The notes under the pieces were generated by a model that did not search any database, was not told where the DNA came from, and saw nothing but the letters and a program-made list of their open reading frames with translations. Shown in pieces: positions 1 through 8,676 of a stretch of DNA of 64,000 bases. How positions within the stretch are numbered: position 1 is the first letter of the stretch; the number at the start of each line of letters is the position of its first letter. Source of the DNA: CAWGJF01 sp963822905 (GTDB taxonomy: Bacteria; Bacteroidota; Ignavibacteria; Ignavibacteriales; Ignavibacteriaceae); the NCBI GenBank assembly GCA_963822905.1, contig CAWGJF010000003.1, positions 372,001 through 436,000 on the forward strand, in the 5' to 3' direction. A program made the translations under genes and the position numbers.

Positions 1-1411
1 CAAAATTCATTTCTAAGTCAATTATTTTGTATTCATCTTGGTAAGCACTTCCGTTTATAGAAAAGACTTCATCCCAATTGTCACCATTATCTGAAGACCT
101 GTCCAATTCAGCGTCCTCCATACTTCTTTGTCCGCCAGTAAGGATTACGTTTCCATAAGTGCAAAGACTAAATGTATTCAGATCATAAAGTACCCCTGGC
201 GGAGGATAGTCAAACCAGTTAATTCCTAAATCAGTCGATCTAACTATAGTCCCATTTATTGCAAACATATAACCATTAGAAGTAACAGAAAGTTTATTTA
301 TTGAGTTTAAGCCCGGGTAAATTTTTGTGAAAGAATTTCCATTATCGATGGAGGAAAAAAGTCCGAAAGTACTTGTACCAGCGGATATTTTACCGCTATT
401 ACTAATGACTGAAGAAACTTTAGTAACAGATCCTGGGAATCCGGTGTTACTAGGTTGCCAGGAGCCAGTTAAAGTATTAGTTTTTAATATACCTACATCA
501 TTTGTTCCTACGAAGTAATTGCCATTTTCATTATATGACATATTGATGGGAGAACCATCAATAGAAAAATCACTCCATGTTATCCCATAGTCAGTAGAAA
601 TCGAATAGTGTTTAATATATGAGTAATCGCCAAGTACTATTGCTTGATCTACCGGATTAATAAAGACAAAACTGTGTACTTCACGATCTAATTTCTGCCA
701 TGACACACCGTTGTTAGTTGTTCTGTAAAGAGTGTCCGTAGAGTAGTACGGATCCTCTCTGTATCTATTAGAATAAACATAGCCGAGTGAATTGATTGCA
801 ACATTAACTGCTCCAATTGAACTTATTGTAAACCAGGAGTCAGCATTATTTGTAGATTTAAAAATACCCGAAGGTGTTGCTGCTACGAGATTTCCATTGC
901 TGGTACTATTAATATGAACGAATGGTGATGAACCACCAATAATCAATCCGTTGTTTTGAAGTGTCCAGGTATTACCAAAATCAGTTGATCTGTGAACTCC
1001 TTGGTAGCTACTAACGTAAATGTTCTCATTGTTTCCAATTGTAATATCTGGTCCATTATAAAGTGACTGAATTCCTGCACATTGTGACCAGGTAATACCA
1101 ATATCAGTCGAGCGATATAGATAACCACCAGATCCTCCCACAGCAAATAAATAACCAGAATTAGTAATTGCGACTGCAGAATATGGTTGGAAGTTTTCTG
1201 TTGGAGAAGTAGCGAACCAATTTTCCCCGGTATCCGTCGAAATAGCTAATCCATCCTGATAACTTGATGCAAGGACCAACTCATTTTTAGAAGCAATGCT
1301 TGTTACTTCACCATCATAGAAAGAAGGAAAATTCGATTGCTGCCAAAAATTTTGAGCAACTAATGAAGTCGAAAAAATCAAAAAAAGAAAAGCTAAAATT
1401 GCAGTTTTCAT
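1..1411 (-). CDS. Secreted Asp-box (BNR/sortilin-like) repeat protein, 3' end cut by window edge
   Basis: Reading the minus strand from an ATG at 1411 gives about 470 codons without a stop to the window edge, so the C-terminus is missing. The start is preceded by a GGGAGTG ribosome-binding site. The first about 20 residues are a signal peptide (lysine, hydrophobic core, ending SLVAQ). At least eight Asp-box motifs of the S-x-D-x-G-x-x-W type follow (for example STDTGENW, STDIGITW, STDFGNTW, STDYGITW, STDLGINW, SSDNGDNW), as in BNR/sortilin beta-propellers. Such proteins in this group are usually exported by the type IX system and end in a sorting domain, which would lie beyond the edge. The ligand or enzymatic role cannot be inferred; Asp-boxes alone do not show sialidase activity. 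Confidence 0.85.
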   Translation of the reverse strand, partial: MKTAILAFLFLIFSTSLVAQNFWQQSNFPSFYDGEVTSIASKNELVLASSYQDGLAISTDTGENWFATSPTENFQPYSAVAITNSGYLFAVGGSGGYLYRSTDIGITWSQCAGIQSLYNGPDITIGNNENIYVSSYQGVHRSTDFGNTWTLQNNGLIIGGSSPFVHINSTSNGNLVAATPSGIFKSTNNADSWFTISSIGAVNVAINSLGYVYSNRYREDPYYSTDTLYRTTNNGVSWQKLDREVHSFVFINPVDQAIVLGDYSYIKHYSISTDYGITWSDFSIDGSPINMSYNENGNYFVGTNDVGILKTNTLTGSWQPSNTGFPGSVTKVSSVISNSGKISAGTSTFGLFSSIDNGNSFTKIYPGLNSINKLSVTSNGYMFAINGTIVRSTDLGINWFDYPPPGVLYDLNTFSLCTYGNVILTGGQRSMEDAELDRSSDNGDNWDEVFSINGSAYQDEYKIIDLEMNF

Positions 1412-1639
1412 AAACACTCCCTGAACTGATAACTGAAAGAAAGCAATTCTTATTTCAAAATCAACCCTGTGATTTGTTCAACAGCAGGAATCTTGTATTT
1501 CAGCCGTTAATAGCTTAATTTGACTTCTCAAATTTCTTCAAAATCCTGCTATTTCTTTTCGTTTTTAAGCTTTTTCAGCCGGATTTTGTTATTTCCTTTT
1601 TGAGAATTTAAAACCAGAAATCTATCAGAGGAATTCTTT

Positions 1640-4312
1640 ATGGCTAATGAGAATACACAAGATCCTGAAGTTACAGAAATAGAAACCCGTGAGTGGCTTT
1701 ATTCGCTTGATTATGTTTTGCAGAACAGCGGACCCGAAAGAGTAAGAGAACTTTTGCAGCAGCTTCAGATCCGTGCACACAAAGCCGGCATTCATTTCCC
1801 TTTTTCTGCAAACACACCTTACATAAATACAATACCAAGAGAAAAGCAGCCGCCGTTTACAGGCAACCGCGAAGTTGAAAGAAGAATAAAAAGTTTAATC
1901 CGCTGGAATGCTATGGCGATGGTTGTCTACGCAAATAAAATGGAAAGCGGAATAGGCGGACACATTTCAACTTACGCAAGTGCCGCAACTTTGTATGAAA
2001 TTGGCTTCAATCATTTCTTTAAAGGCAAAGGAGATGGTTACGGTGGCGATCATATTTATATACAGGGACACGCATCGCCGGGAATTTATGCGCGTGCTTA
2101 TCTTGAAGGAAGAATTACGAAAGAACAGTTAAAAAATTTCAGAAGAGAGCTGGCTAAAGACGGCGGGCTTTCTTCTTATCCGCATCCGTGGCTTATGCCG
2201 AACTTCTGGGAATTCCCGACTGTCTCGATGGGACTCGGTCCGATTACAGCAATTTACCAGGCTCGTTTTAACCGTTATATGGAAGACCGTGGATTGAAAG
2301 AGAAAGGTGGAAAAGTCTGGGCGTTCTTAGGTGATGGTGAAACCGATGAACCGGAAGCATTAGGTGCGATCACGCTTGCATCGAGAGAGCAGCTTGATAA
2401 TTTAATTTTTGTAATAAACTGTAACCTGCAAAGATTAGACGGACCTGTAAGAGGAAACGGAAAAATTATCCAGGAGCTTGAAGCGATTTTCAGAGGTGCA
2501 GGTTGGAATGTAATAAAAGTAATTTGGGGTGACGATTGGGATCCGCTTCTTGCAAAAGATAAAGATGGAAAACTCATTAAACGTATGGGTGAAGTTGTTG
2601 ATGGACAGTATCAAAAATACATTGTTGAAAACGGAGCTTATGTGCGTGAGCATTTCTTTGGCGTTAATGAAGATCTTCTTGAAATGGTTTCTGATATGAC
2701 TGATGAACAGCTTCATAAAATGCGTCGCGGCGGTCACGATCCTGAAAAAGTTTTTGCCGCTTATAGTGCTGCGGTTAATCATACCGGACAGCCGACAGTT
2801 ATTCTCGCAAAAACAATTAAAGGTTATGGGCTTGGTGAAAGCGGCGAAGGAAAAAATATTACACACCAGCAGAAAAAACTTAATGAAGATGAAATGAAAG
2901 AGTTCCGTGCAAGATTCGGAATCCCAATTTCAGATGAACAAATTCACAGTGATCCATTCTTCAGGCCTGATGATGACAGTCCAGAAATTAAATATCTGCA
3001 GGAAAGAAGAAAATCACTTGGCGGATATTTACCATCAAGAAAAACAGATGTCCGTCCGATTAAAACTCCGCCTGAATCTCTCTTTGAAGAATTCTATACA
3101 GGAACTGAAGGAAGAGAAGTTTCAAGCACGATGGTGTTTGTTAGAATTCTTGCAAAACTTTTAAAGGATAAAGAAGTAGGAAAATACATTGTTCCAATTG
3201 TTCCCGATGAGGCAAGAACATTTGGAATGGAAGCTTTGTTCAGGCAGGTTGGAATTTATGCTCACACAGGTCAGCTTTATGAACCGGTTGATGCTGCCAG
3301 TCTTTTATACTATAAAGAAGCAAAGAACGGACAAATTCTTGAAGAGGGAATTACTGAAGCAGGTTCGATGTCTTCATTTATTGCCGCAGGAACTTCTTAT
3401 TTAAATCACGGAACAAATATGATTCCGTTTTTTATTTATTACTCGATGTTCGGATTGCAGCGCGTTGGTGATCTCGTTTGGGCAGCTGGTGATGCAGGCG
3501 TAAAAGGATTTATGCTCGGCGGAACTGCAGGAAGAACAACGCTTAACGGTGAGGGACTTCAGCATCAGGATGGCAACAGTCATTTGCTTGCCTACACTGT
3601 TCCTAATCTTGTTACTTATGATCCGGCATTTGCATTTGAACTTGCAGTAATTATTCGTGATGGAATAAAAAGAATGTACGAAGACCAGGAAAGAATTTTC
3701 TACTACATCACTTTGATGAATGAAAATTACCCGATGCCTGAAATGCCAAAAGGAGCAGAGAAGGGAATTCTTAAAGGAATGTACAAATTCAAACCAACTA
3801 GTAAGAAGAATACAAAAGCTGTTGTTAATCTATTCGGCAGTGGAACTATTCTTAATGAAGTTTTGAAAGCACAGGAAATGCTGGAATCCGATTACAGAGT
3901 CGCTGCAGATGTTTACAGCGTAACAAGTTATAAAGAATTAAGACGTGATGCTCTTGATGTCGAAAGATGGAACACTTTAAATCCTGACAAAAAACAAAAA
4001 ACTCCATACGTAACTGATTTATTTAAAGAGAACAAAGGAATTTTTGTTGCTGCTTCTGATTATGTAAAAGCGTTACCTGATTCAATTTCAAAATGGCTGC
4101 CCGGAAGATTAATTTCGCTTGGTACTGATGGTTTTGGAAGGAGTGAAACACGCGAAGCTTTACGCGACTTTTTTGAAGTAGATGCAAAGCATATTGTTTT
4201 TGCAGCACTTGGTGCACTTGAAAAAGAAGGAAAGATAAAAAAGAATACTCTGGATAAAGCAAAAAAGGAACTCAGGATTAAATCGGATAAGTTGAATCCG
4301 ATGATTTCATAA
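1640..4312 (+). CDS. aceE: Pyruvate dehydrogenase E1 component, homodimeric type
   Basis: This 890-residue protein is close to the 887 residues of E. coli AceE. It performs the ThDP-dependent decarboxylation of pyruvate and reductive acetylation of the E2 lipoyl group (EC 1.2.4.1). The ThDP/magnesium motif GDGE starts at residue 231 and the matching asparagine falls near 260 (FVINCNLQRLDGPV). A conserved histidine lies in GIGGHIST (about 108). The C-terminal half carries the AGTSYLNHG, GGTAGRTTLNGEGLQHQDG and LMNENYPMP segments typical of this family. An AGAGGA site precedes the ATG. It is the first gene of a co-directional set with aceF (36-base gap), an M29 peptidase and lpdA. The one-chain E1, rather than an alpha/beta E1, is worth noting. 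Confidence 0.97.
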   Translation: MANENTQDPEVTEIETREWLYSLDYVLQNSGPERVRELLQQLQIRAHKAGIHFPFSANTPYINTIPREKQPPFTGNREVERRIKSLIRWNAMAMVVYANKMESGIGGHISTYASAATLYEIGFNHFFKGKGDGYGGDHIYIQGHASPGIYARAYLEGRITKEQLKNFRRELAKDGGLSSYPHPWLMPNFWEFPTVSMGLGPITAIYQARFNRYMEDRGLKEKGGKVWAFLGDGETDEPEALGAITLASREQLDNLIFVINCNLQRLDGPVRGNGKIIQELEAIFRGAGWNVIKVIWGDDWDPLLAKDKDGKLIKRMGEVVDGQYQKYIVENGAYVREHFFGVNEDLLEMVSDMTDEQLHKMRRGGHDPEKVFAAYSAAVNHTGQPTVILAKTIKGYGLGESGEGKNITHQQKKLNEDEMKEFRARFGIPISDEQIHSDPFFRPDDDSPEIKYLQERRKSLGGYLPSRKTDVRPIKTPPESLFEEFYTGTEGREVSSTMVFVRILAKLLKDKEVGKYIVPIVPDEARTFGMEALFRQVGIYAHTGQLYEPVDAASLLYYKEAKNGQILEEGITEAGSMSSFIAAGTSYLNHGTNMIPFFIYYSMFGLQRVGDLVWAAGDAGVKGFMLGGTAGRTTLNGEGLQHQDGNSHLLAYTVPNLVTYDPAFAFELAVIIRDGIKRMYEDQERIFYYITLMNENYPMPEMPKGAEKGILKGMYKFKPTSKKNTKAVVNLFGSGTILNEVLKAQEMLESDYRVAADVYSVTSYKELRRDALDVERWNTLNPDKKQKTPYVTDLFKENKGIFVAASDYVKALPDSISKWLPGRLISLGTDGFGRSETREALRDFFEVDAKHIVFAALGALEKEGKIKKNTLDKAKKELRIKSDKLNPMIS

Positions 4313-4348
4313 AATTTAAACTTAGAAAAACCTGATTTAAGGAAAATA

Positions 4349-5980
4349 ATGGCAACTGAATTTAAACTACCTGAACTCGGTGAAAATATTGAATCGGCAG
4401 ACATAATTAGTGTGCTTGTGAAAAAAGGCGATCACATCGAAAAAGAACAGGGAATTATTGAAATAGAAACTGACAAAGCAACTATTGAAGTTCCATCTTC
4501 GGTTTCTGGAGATATAGTTGAAGTTCTTGTTAAAGAAGGTGATAGTGTAAAAGTAGGTCAGGCAATTATTAAAGTTGACGAAAATGGAACTGCAGCTGCC
4601 AAGCCTGAAAAGGAAACTGAAAACCCAGTTGAAAGTAAGACAGAGGCAAAGGCTGAGAAGAAGATAGGAGTTGAAGAAAATGTTGGAACCAGTCAAATTG
4701 TTGAATTCAAAGTTCCTGATCTTGGTGAAAATATTGAATCTGCTGATGTGATAAATGTTCTTGTGAAAAAAGGCGATCACATCGAAAAAGAACAGGGAAT
4801 TATTGAAATAGAAACTGATAAAGCAACTATTGAAGTTCCTTCATCTGTCCAGGGTAAAATTGTTGAAGTGAATGTTAAATCAGGTGATAAAGTAAAAGTT
4901 GGTGATGTACTAATAAAAGTTGAATCGACCGGGACTGTCACTAAAGTTCAACAAAAAGAAAAACCTTCCCAACCTGTTCAAACAAAAACAGAAAAAATTG
5001 TTGAGACGGTACAAAAAGCAAATGGTAAGGTTGATGTGATGAAACCCGGTGAGCGCGATGAGCAGCCTCCTATTTTGAAAAGCTCAGCACCAGCCGCACC
5101 TTCTGTTAGAAGAATTGCACGTGAGATTGGGGTAGATATAAATCTTGTTCCTGGCAGCGGACCAGGAGGAAGAATTTCGATGGATGATGTTAAAGCCTAT
5201 GCTAAAAAACTTAACCAGGGCAGAACAGAATCAATCGGTGCCGGAATTAAGAAAGAAGCTTTACCAGATTTTTCAAAGTACGGCAAGGTTGAGCATGTTT
5301 CAATGAGTAAGATTCGGGAGAAGACGGCGATTCATCTTAGTTATGCGTGGGCTGTTACTCCTCACGTAACTCAGTTTGATAAAGCAGATATTACCCAGCT
5401 TGAAAAATCAAGAAAAGAATTAAACCAGCAATCAAAAAATGAAGACACAAAGGTTACTGTTACTGCAATCCTTATAAAAGTTATGGCAGAAGGATTAAAG
5501 AAATTTTCGCAGTTCAACAGCAGTATTGATATGGATAAAAAAGAAATCATCTATAAAAAATATTTTAACATCGGAGTCGCAGTTGATACAGAAAATGGTT
5601 TGCTTGTTCCGGTGATAAAAAATGTTGATGATAAAAGTCTGGATGAAATTTCTGCTGAGTTGAATGAGCTTGCAGAAAAAGCCCGCAATAAAAAATTATC
5701 ATTGGAAGAAATGCAGGGCGGATGTATTACAATTACAAACCTTGGCGGAATTGGCGGCACTTATTTCACACCGATTGTTAATTCACCTGAAGTTGCAATT
5801 CTTGGAGTCTCACGCGGAAACTACGAACCGGTTTACAACGGCTACGGAGTTTTTGAACCGCGGCTGATGCTTCCACTTTCTCTTTCTTACGATCATAGAA
5901 TCATCGATGGTGCCGACGCAATCAGGTTTTTACGCTGGGTTTGTGAAATACTTGAACAGCCATTGAAATTTTTAATTTAA
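4349..5980 (+). CDS. aceF: Dihydrolipoamide acetyltransferase (PDH E2) with two lipoyl domains
   Basis: The 543-residue E2 core of pyruvate dehydrogenase (EC 2.3.1.12) transfers acetyl groups from lipoamide to CoA. Two N-terminal lipoyl domains carry lipoylation lysines in ETDKATIEVPS at about K43 and K158. Lys/Glu/Pro-rich linkers separate them. A peripheral-subunit-binding domain (PSVRRIAREIGVDINLVPGSGPGGRI) follows around 250-285, then the catalytic domain with the SYDHRIIDGADA active-site motif near the C-terminus. It sits 36 bases after aceE and 29 bases before the M29 peptidase gene, so co-transcription is likely. The two lipoyl domains are nearly identical even in DNA sequence over 80 bases, suggesting recent duplication or gene conversion. 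Confidence 0.96.
   Translation: MATEFKLPELGENIESADIISVLVKKGDHIEKEQGIIEIETDKATIEVPSSVSGDIVEVLVKEGDSVKVGQAIIKVDENGTAAAKPEKETENPVESKTEAKAEKKIGVEENVGTSQIVEFKVPDLGENIESADVINVLVKKGDHIEKEQGIIEIETDKATIEVPSSVQGKIVEVNVKSGDKVKVGDVLIKVESTGTVTKVQQKEKPSQPVQTKTEKIVETVQKANGKVDVMKPGERDEQPPILKSSAPAAPSVRRIAREIGVDINLVPGSGPGGRISMDDVKAYAKKLNQGRTESIGAGIKKEALPDFSKYGKVEHVSMSKIREKTAIHLSYAWAVTPHVTQFDKADITQLEKSRKELNQQSKNEDTKVTVTAILIKVMAEGLKKFSQFNSSIDMDKKEIIYKKYFNIGVAVDTENGLLVPVIKNVDDKSLDEISAELNELAEKARNKKLSLEEMQGGCITITNLGGIGGTYFTPIVNSPEVAILGVSRGNYEPVYNGYGVFEPRLMLPLSLSYDHRIIDGADAIRFLRWVCEILEQPLKFLI
4415..4839 (+). repeat. Direct repeat: near-identical lipoyl-domain coding segments
   Basis: Bases 4415-4494 and 4760-4839 (offset 345, i.e. 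115 codons) match at 79 of 80 positions; the only difference is a synonymous C/T in the Asp codon before the lipoylation lysine. Flanking lipoyl-domain sequence is less similar at the DNA level. The pattern indicates recent homogenisation between the two domains. Confidence 0.9.
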
Positions 5981-6009
5981 ATCAAAATAAAACATAACAG
6001 GATTAAAAA

Positions 6010-7209
6010 ATGTCGTACGAAATTGCAAAAAGTAATCTTGAAACATGGGCTGATTATTTATTGAATTACAGTCTGGGAGGAATAAAAAAAGACGATGTGA
6101 TTATGGTGAAAGGTGAAAACATCTGCTGGCCATTGATGAGCGTTTTGCAGGATAAAATTTTTGCTGCTGGAGGAGTTGCAGATATAAATATTGTTGCACC
6201 TGACAACGATCGCGGAAAAGTATGGGGGAATTCAATTTCAACTCACGGAAGTTCAGAACAGATCAATAAAGTCCCTCAATGGCACATCGAGAGATACAAA
6301 GCGATGACAAAATATATTGAGATACTTGGTGTTTCAAATCCTGATTTGCTTAAAGGTTCTAAGGAAGAACTTGCACAGGAAGTTATGAAAGTTGATGCGC
6401 CAGTGAAAGATATTCGTCTTTCAAAACCGTGGGTTTTAACTCTCTTCCCAACACAAGGTTTTGCTGATCTGGAAGGAATGACTTTAAAAGAATATTCAGA
6501 TTTTATTGTTAAAGCTTCAACAGTTGACCCTAGTCTGCTTGATGAAGTTGAAGAAGATATTTATCAATTATTAAATAAAAGTTCCCAAATTAAAGTTCAG
6601 ACAATTCATCCAAAAACAAAAAAAGAACTTGAGCTGAAGATCAATATTGCCGGAAGAAATATTATTAAATGTACCGGCGAATGTAATTTCCCTGACGGCG
6701 AAGTATTTACAAGTCCTGATGCAAATTCTGTTGAAGGTGAAATATATGTTGACCTGCCCGTTTTTCAGGGCGGAATGGATATCCAGGGAATCTATTTAAA
6801 ATTTGAAGGCGGAGTTATAAAAGAATATTCTTCTGAACAGGGTTATGAAGCTTTGAAAAAAATCATTGAAACGGATAAGGGCTCCCACAGGCTTGGTGAA
6901 GTTGCACTTGGTATGAACAATGGAATGGATAAAGTTTTAAAGCATCCTTTGTTTGTTGAAAAAGTTGGTGGAACTCTTCATATTGCAATCGGGCAAAGCT
7001 ATCCCGAAGCTTTTGTTGATGATCCAAATTCTGAAGAAGGGAAGAAGAAGATTTCTGATTTTCAGTCAAAAGGAATCCTTAATCAGTCGGCTCAGCACGT
7101 TGATATAGTTACTGATTTTCGTCCCGGCGGAAGTGGTAAAGCAGTTTATATTGATGATATAAAATTAGAAATTGAAAATAATATCTGGATTGTTCCAAGG
7201 AATAAATAA
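6010..7209 (+). CDS. M29-family metallo-aminopeptidase
   Basis: This 399-residue protein matches the M29 (AmpS/aminopeptidase T, thermophilic aminopeptidase) family, whose members remove N-terminal residues with a two-metal centre. Candidate ligands expected in the family are present: Glu in NFPDGEVFTSP, Glu in RLGEVALGMN, Glu in FVEKVGGTLH, His in GTLHIAIG, Tyr in GQSYPEAF, and His/Asp in QHVDIVTDFR. There is no signal peptide, so it should act in the cytoplasm. It lies between aceF and lpdA in the same direction, 29 bases after aceF, so it is probably transcribed with the PDH complex. That position has no known functional explanation. Family assignment is firm; the substrate is not known. 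Confidence 0.9.
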   Translation: MSYEIAKSNLETWADYLLNYSLGGIKKDDVIMVKGENICWPLMSVLQDKIFAAGGVADINIVAPDNDRGKVWGNSISTHGSSEQINKVPQWHIERYKAMTKYIEILGVSNPDLLKGSKEELAQEVMKVDAPVKDIRLSKPWVLTLFPTQGFADLEGMTLKEYSDFIVKASTVDPSLLDEVEEDIYQLLNKSSQIKVQTIHPKTKKELELKINIAGRNIIKCTGECNFPDGEVFTSPDANSVEGEIYVDLPVFQGGMDIQGIYLKFEGGVIKEYSSEQGYEALKKIIETDKGSHRLGEVALGMNNGMDKVLKHPLFVEKVGGTLHIAIGQSYPEAFVDDPNSEEGKKKISDFQSKGILNQSAQHVDIVTDFRPGGSGKAVYIDDIKLEIENNIWIVPRNK

Positions 7210-7254
7210 GGACTCAAAATCACTTAACATTACTTTTATTGTTTCAGGAGAAAC

Positions 7255-8676
7255 TTGGCTAATCAAAATATTAAAATAGCTGTTGTTGGCGCAGGACCCG
7301 GCGGATATGCTGCAGCTTTCCTTGCAGCTGATTTAGGAATGAATGTTACTTTGATTGATAAAGAAAAAAATCCTGGTGGAGTTTGTCTATACCGCGGGTG
7401 CATTCCTTCAAAAGCTTTGCTGCACGTTGCAAAATTGTTGGATGAAACAGAGCAAGCTAAAAACTGGGGAATAGATTTTTCAAAACCCAAGATTGATCTT
7501 GATAAATTACGCAAATGGAAAAATGAAGTTGTTGAAAAACTAACGAGCGGTGTTGGATCTGTTGCTAAATTCCGGAAAGTGAATTTTATTCAGGGAATGG
7601 CAGTATTTAAAAATTCTAAAACAATTTTGGTTGAAAAAGCTGATGGAAAAGAAGAAGAGCTTTCTTTTGATAAAATTGTAATTGCTACCGGGTCAAGGAT
7701 AGCAACCATTCCTTCTTTGAATATAAAAAGTAAACGACTTCTTAATTCAACAACTGCTCTGGATCTTCCAGCGATTCCAAAATCACTTTTGGTAGTTGGT
7801 GGAGGTTACATTGGTTTAGAACTTGGCTCTGTTTACCAGGCGCTTGGTTCAAAGGTATCTGTAGTTGAAATGCTGGATGGACTTTTACCCGGAGCGGATC
7901 GAGAACTTGTGTCTCAACTTTCAAAAAGATTAAAAGAAAAATTTGAAAACATATTGCTCAGTTCAAAAGTTGTTGAAATGAATGAAGTTAAAGATGGAAT
8001 AAAAGTGAAGATAGAGGATAAGGAAGGAAAAGCTTCTGAAAAAACTTATGATTATGTTTTAATGTCTATCGGAAGAAAACCCGACACATCAGGTTTAGGA
8101 TTAGAAAACACAAAAGTTAAAGTGAACGAGCGCGGCTGGATAAATGTTAATAAACAAATGAGAACAGATGATCCTGATATTTATGCAATTGGGGATATTG
8201 TCGGCGAACCGATGCTTGCGCACAAAGCTTCGCACGAAGGAAGAGTTGCAGTTGAAGTGATTGCAGGGCATAAAGTGGCTTTTGAACCGTTAGCAATTCC
8301 TGCAGTCGTGTTTACTGATCCTGAAATTGCATGGGCAGGTTTAACGGAAAGTCAGGCAAAAGAAAAGAAGATTAATTATGAAGTAGCAAAATTTCCCTGG
8401 GCTGCATCCGGCAGAGCAATCACTCTTGATAGAGTCGATGGTGTTACGAAAATTCTTGTTGATCCTGAATCTGAAAGAATATTAGGAATCGGAATCTGCG
8501 GACCAGGTGCAGGTGAATTAATTGCTGAGGGTGTTTTTGCGATTGAAATGGGAGCCAATGTAACTGATCTTAAACTTTCAATTCATCCTCATCCGACTTT
8601 ATCTGAAACTATGATGGAAGCTGCAGAAGTTTTCTTTGGTCAGAGCACTCACGTTTACAGACCAAAAAGAAAATAA
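7255..8676 (+). CDS. lpdA: Dihydrolipoamide dehydrogenase (E3)
   Basis: This 473-residue FAD flavoprotein (EC 1.8.1.4) reoxidises dihydrolipoamide for PDH and related complexes. It shows the FAD-binding GAGPGGYAAA near the N-terminus, the redox disulfide pair C44/C49 in GGVCLYRGCIPSK, the NAD-binding GGGYIGLELG, the second FAD motif YAIGDIVGEPMLAHKASHEG and the catalytic HPHPTLSE near the C-terminus. The start is TTG at 7255, chosen because CAGGAG lies at the right distance and the GAGPGG fold begins at once. It closes the PDH operon. The stop codon directly abuts the stop of the convergent sigma/FecR-like gene, leaving no room for a conventional terminator. Confidence 0.96.
   Translation: MANQNIKIAVVGAGPGGYAAAFLAADLGMNVTLIDKEKNPGGVCLYRGCIPSKALLHVAKLLDETEQAKNWGIDFSKPKIDLDKLRKWKNEVVEKLTSGVGSVAKFRKVNFIQGMAVFKNSKTILVEKADGKEEELSFDKIVIATGSRIATIPSLNIKSKRLLNSTTALDLPAIPKSLLVVGGGYIGLELGSVYQALGSKVSVVEMLDGLLPGADRELVSQLSKRLKEKFENILLSSKVVEMNEVKDGIKVKIEDKEGKASEKTYDYVLMSIGRKPDTSGLGLENTKVKVNERGWINVNKQMRTDDPDIYAIGDIVGEPMLAHKASHEGRVAVEVIAGHKVAFEPLAIPAVVFTDPEIAWAGLTESQAKEKKINYEVAKFPWAASGRAITLDRVDGVTKILVDPESERILGIGICGPGAGELIAEGVFAIEMGANVTDLKLSIHPHPTLSETMMEAAEVFFGQSTHVYRPKRK

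Noticed and set aside
1483..1550. Inverted repeat AGCAGGA/TCCTGCT upstream of aceE as a riboswitch or attenuator
   Set aside because: Only seven pairs across a 54-base loop and no conserved riboswitch core; too weak to report as a feature.
4367..4780. Antisense frame over the aceF lipoyl domains that shows internal repetition
   Set aside because: The repetition just mirrors the duplicated lipoyl coding sequence; composition is Phe/Asn-rich and not protein-like.
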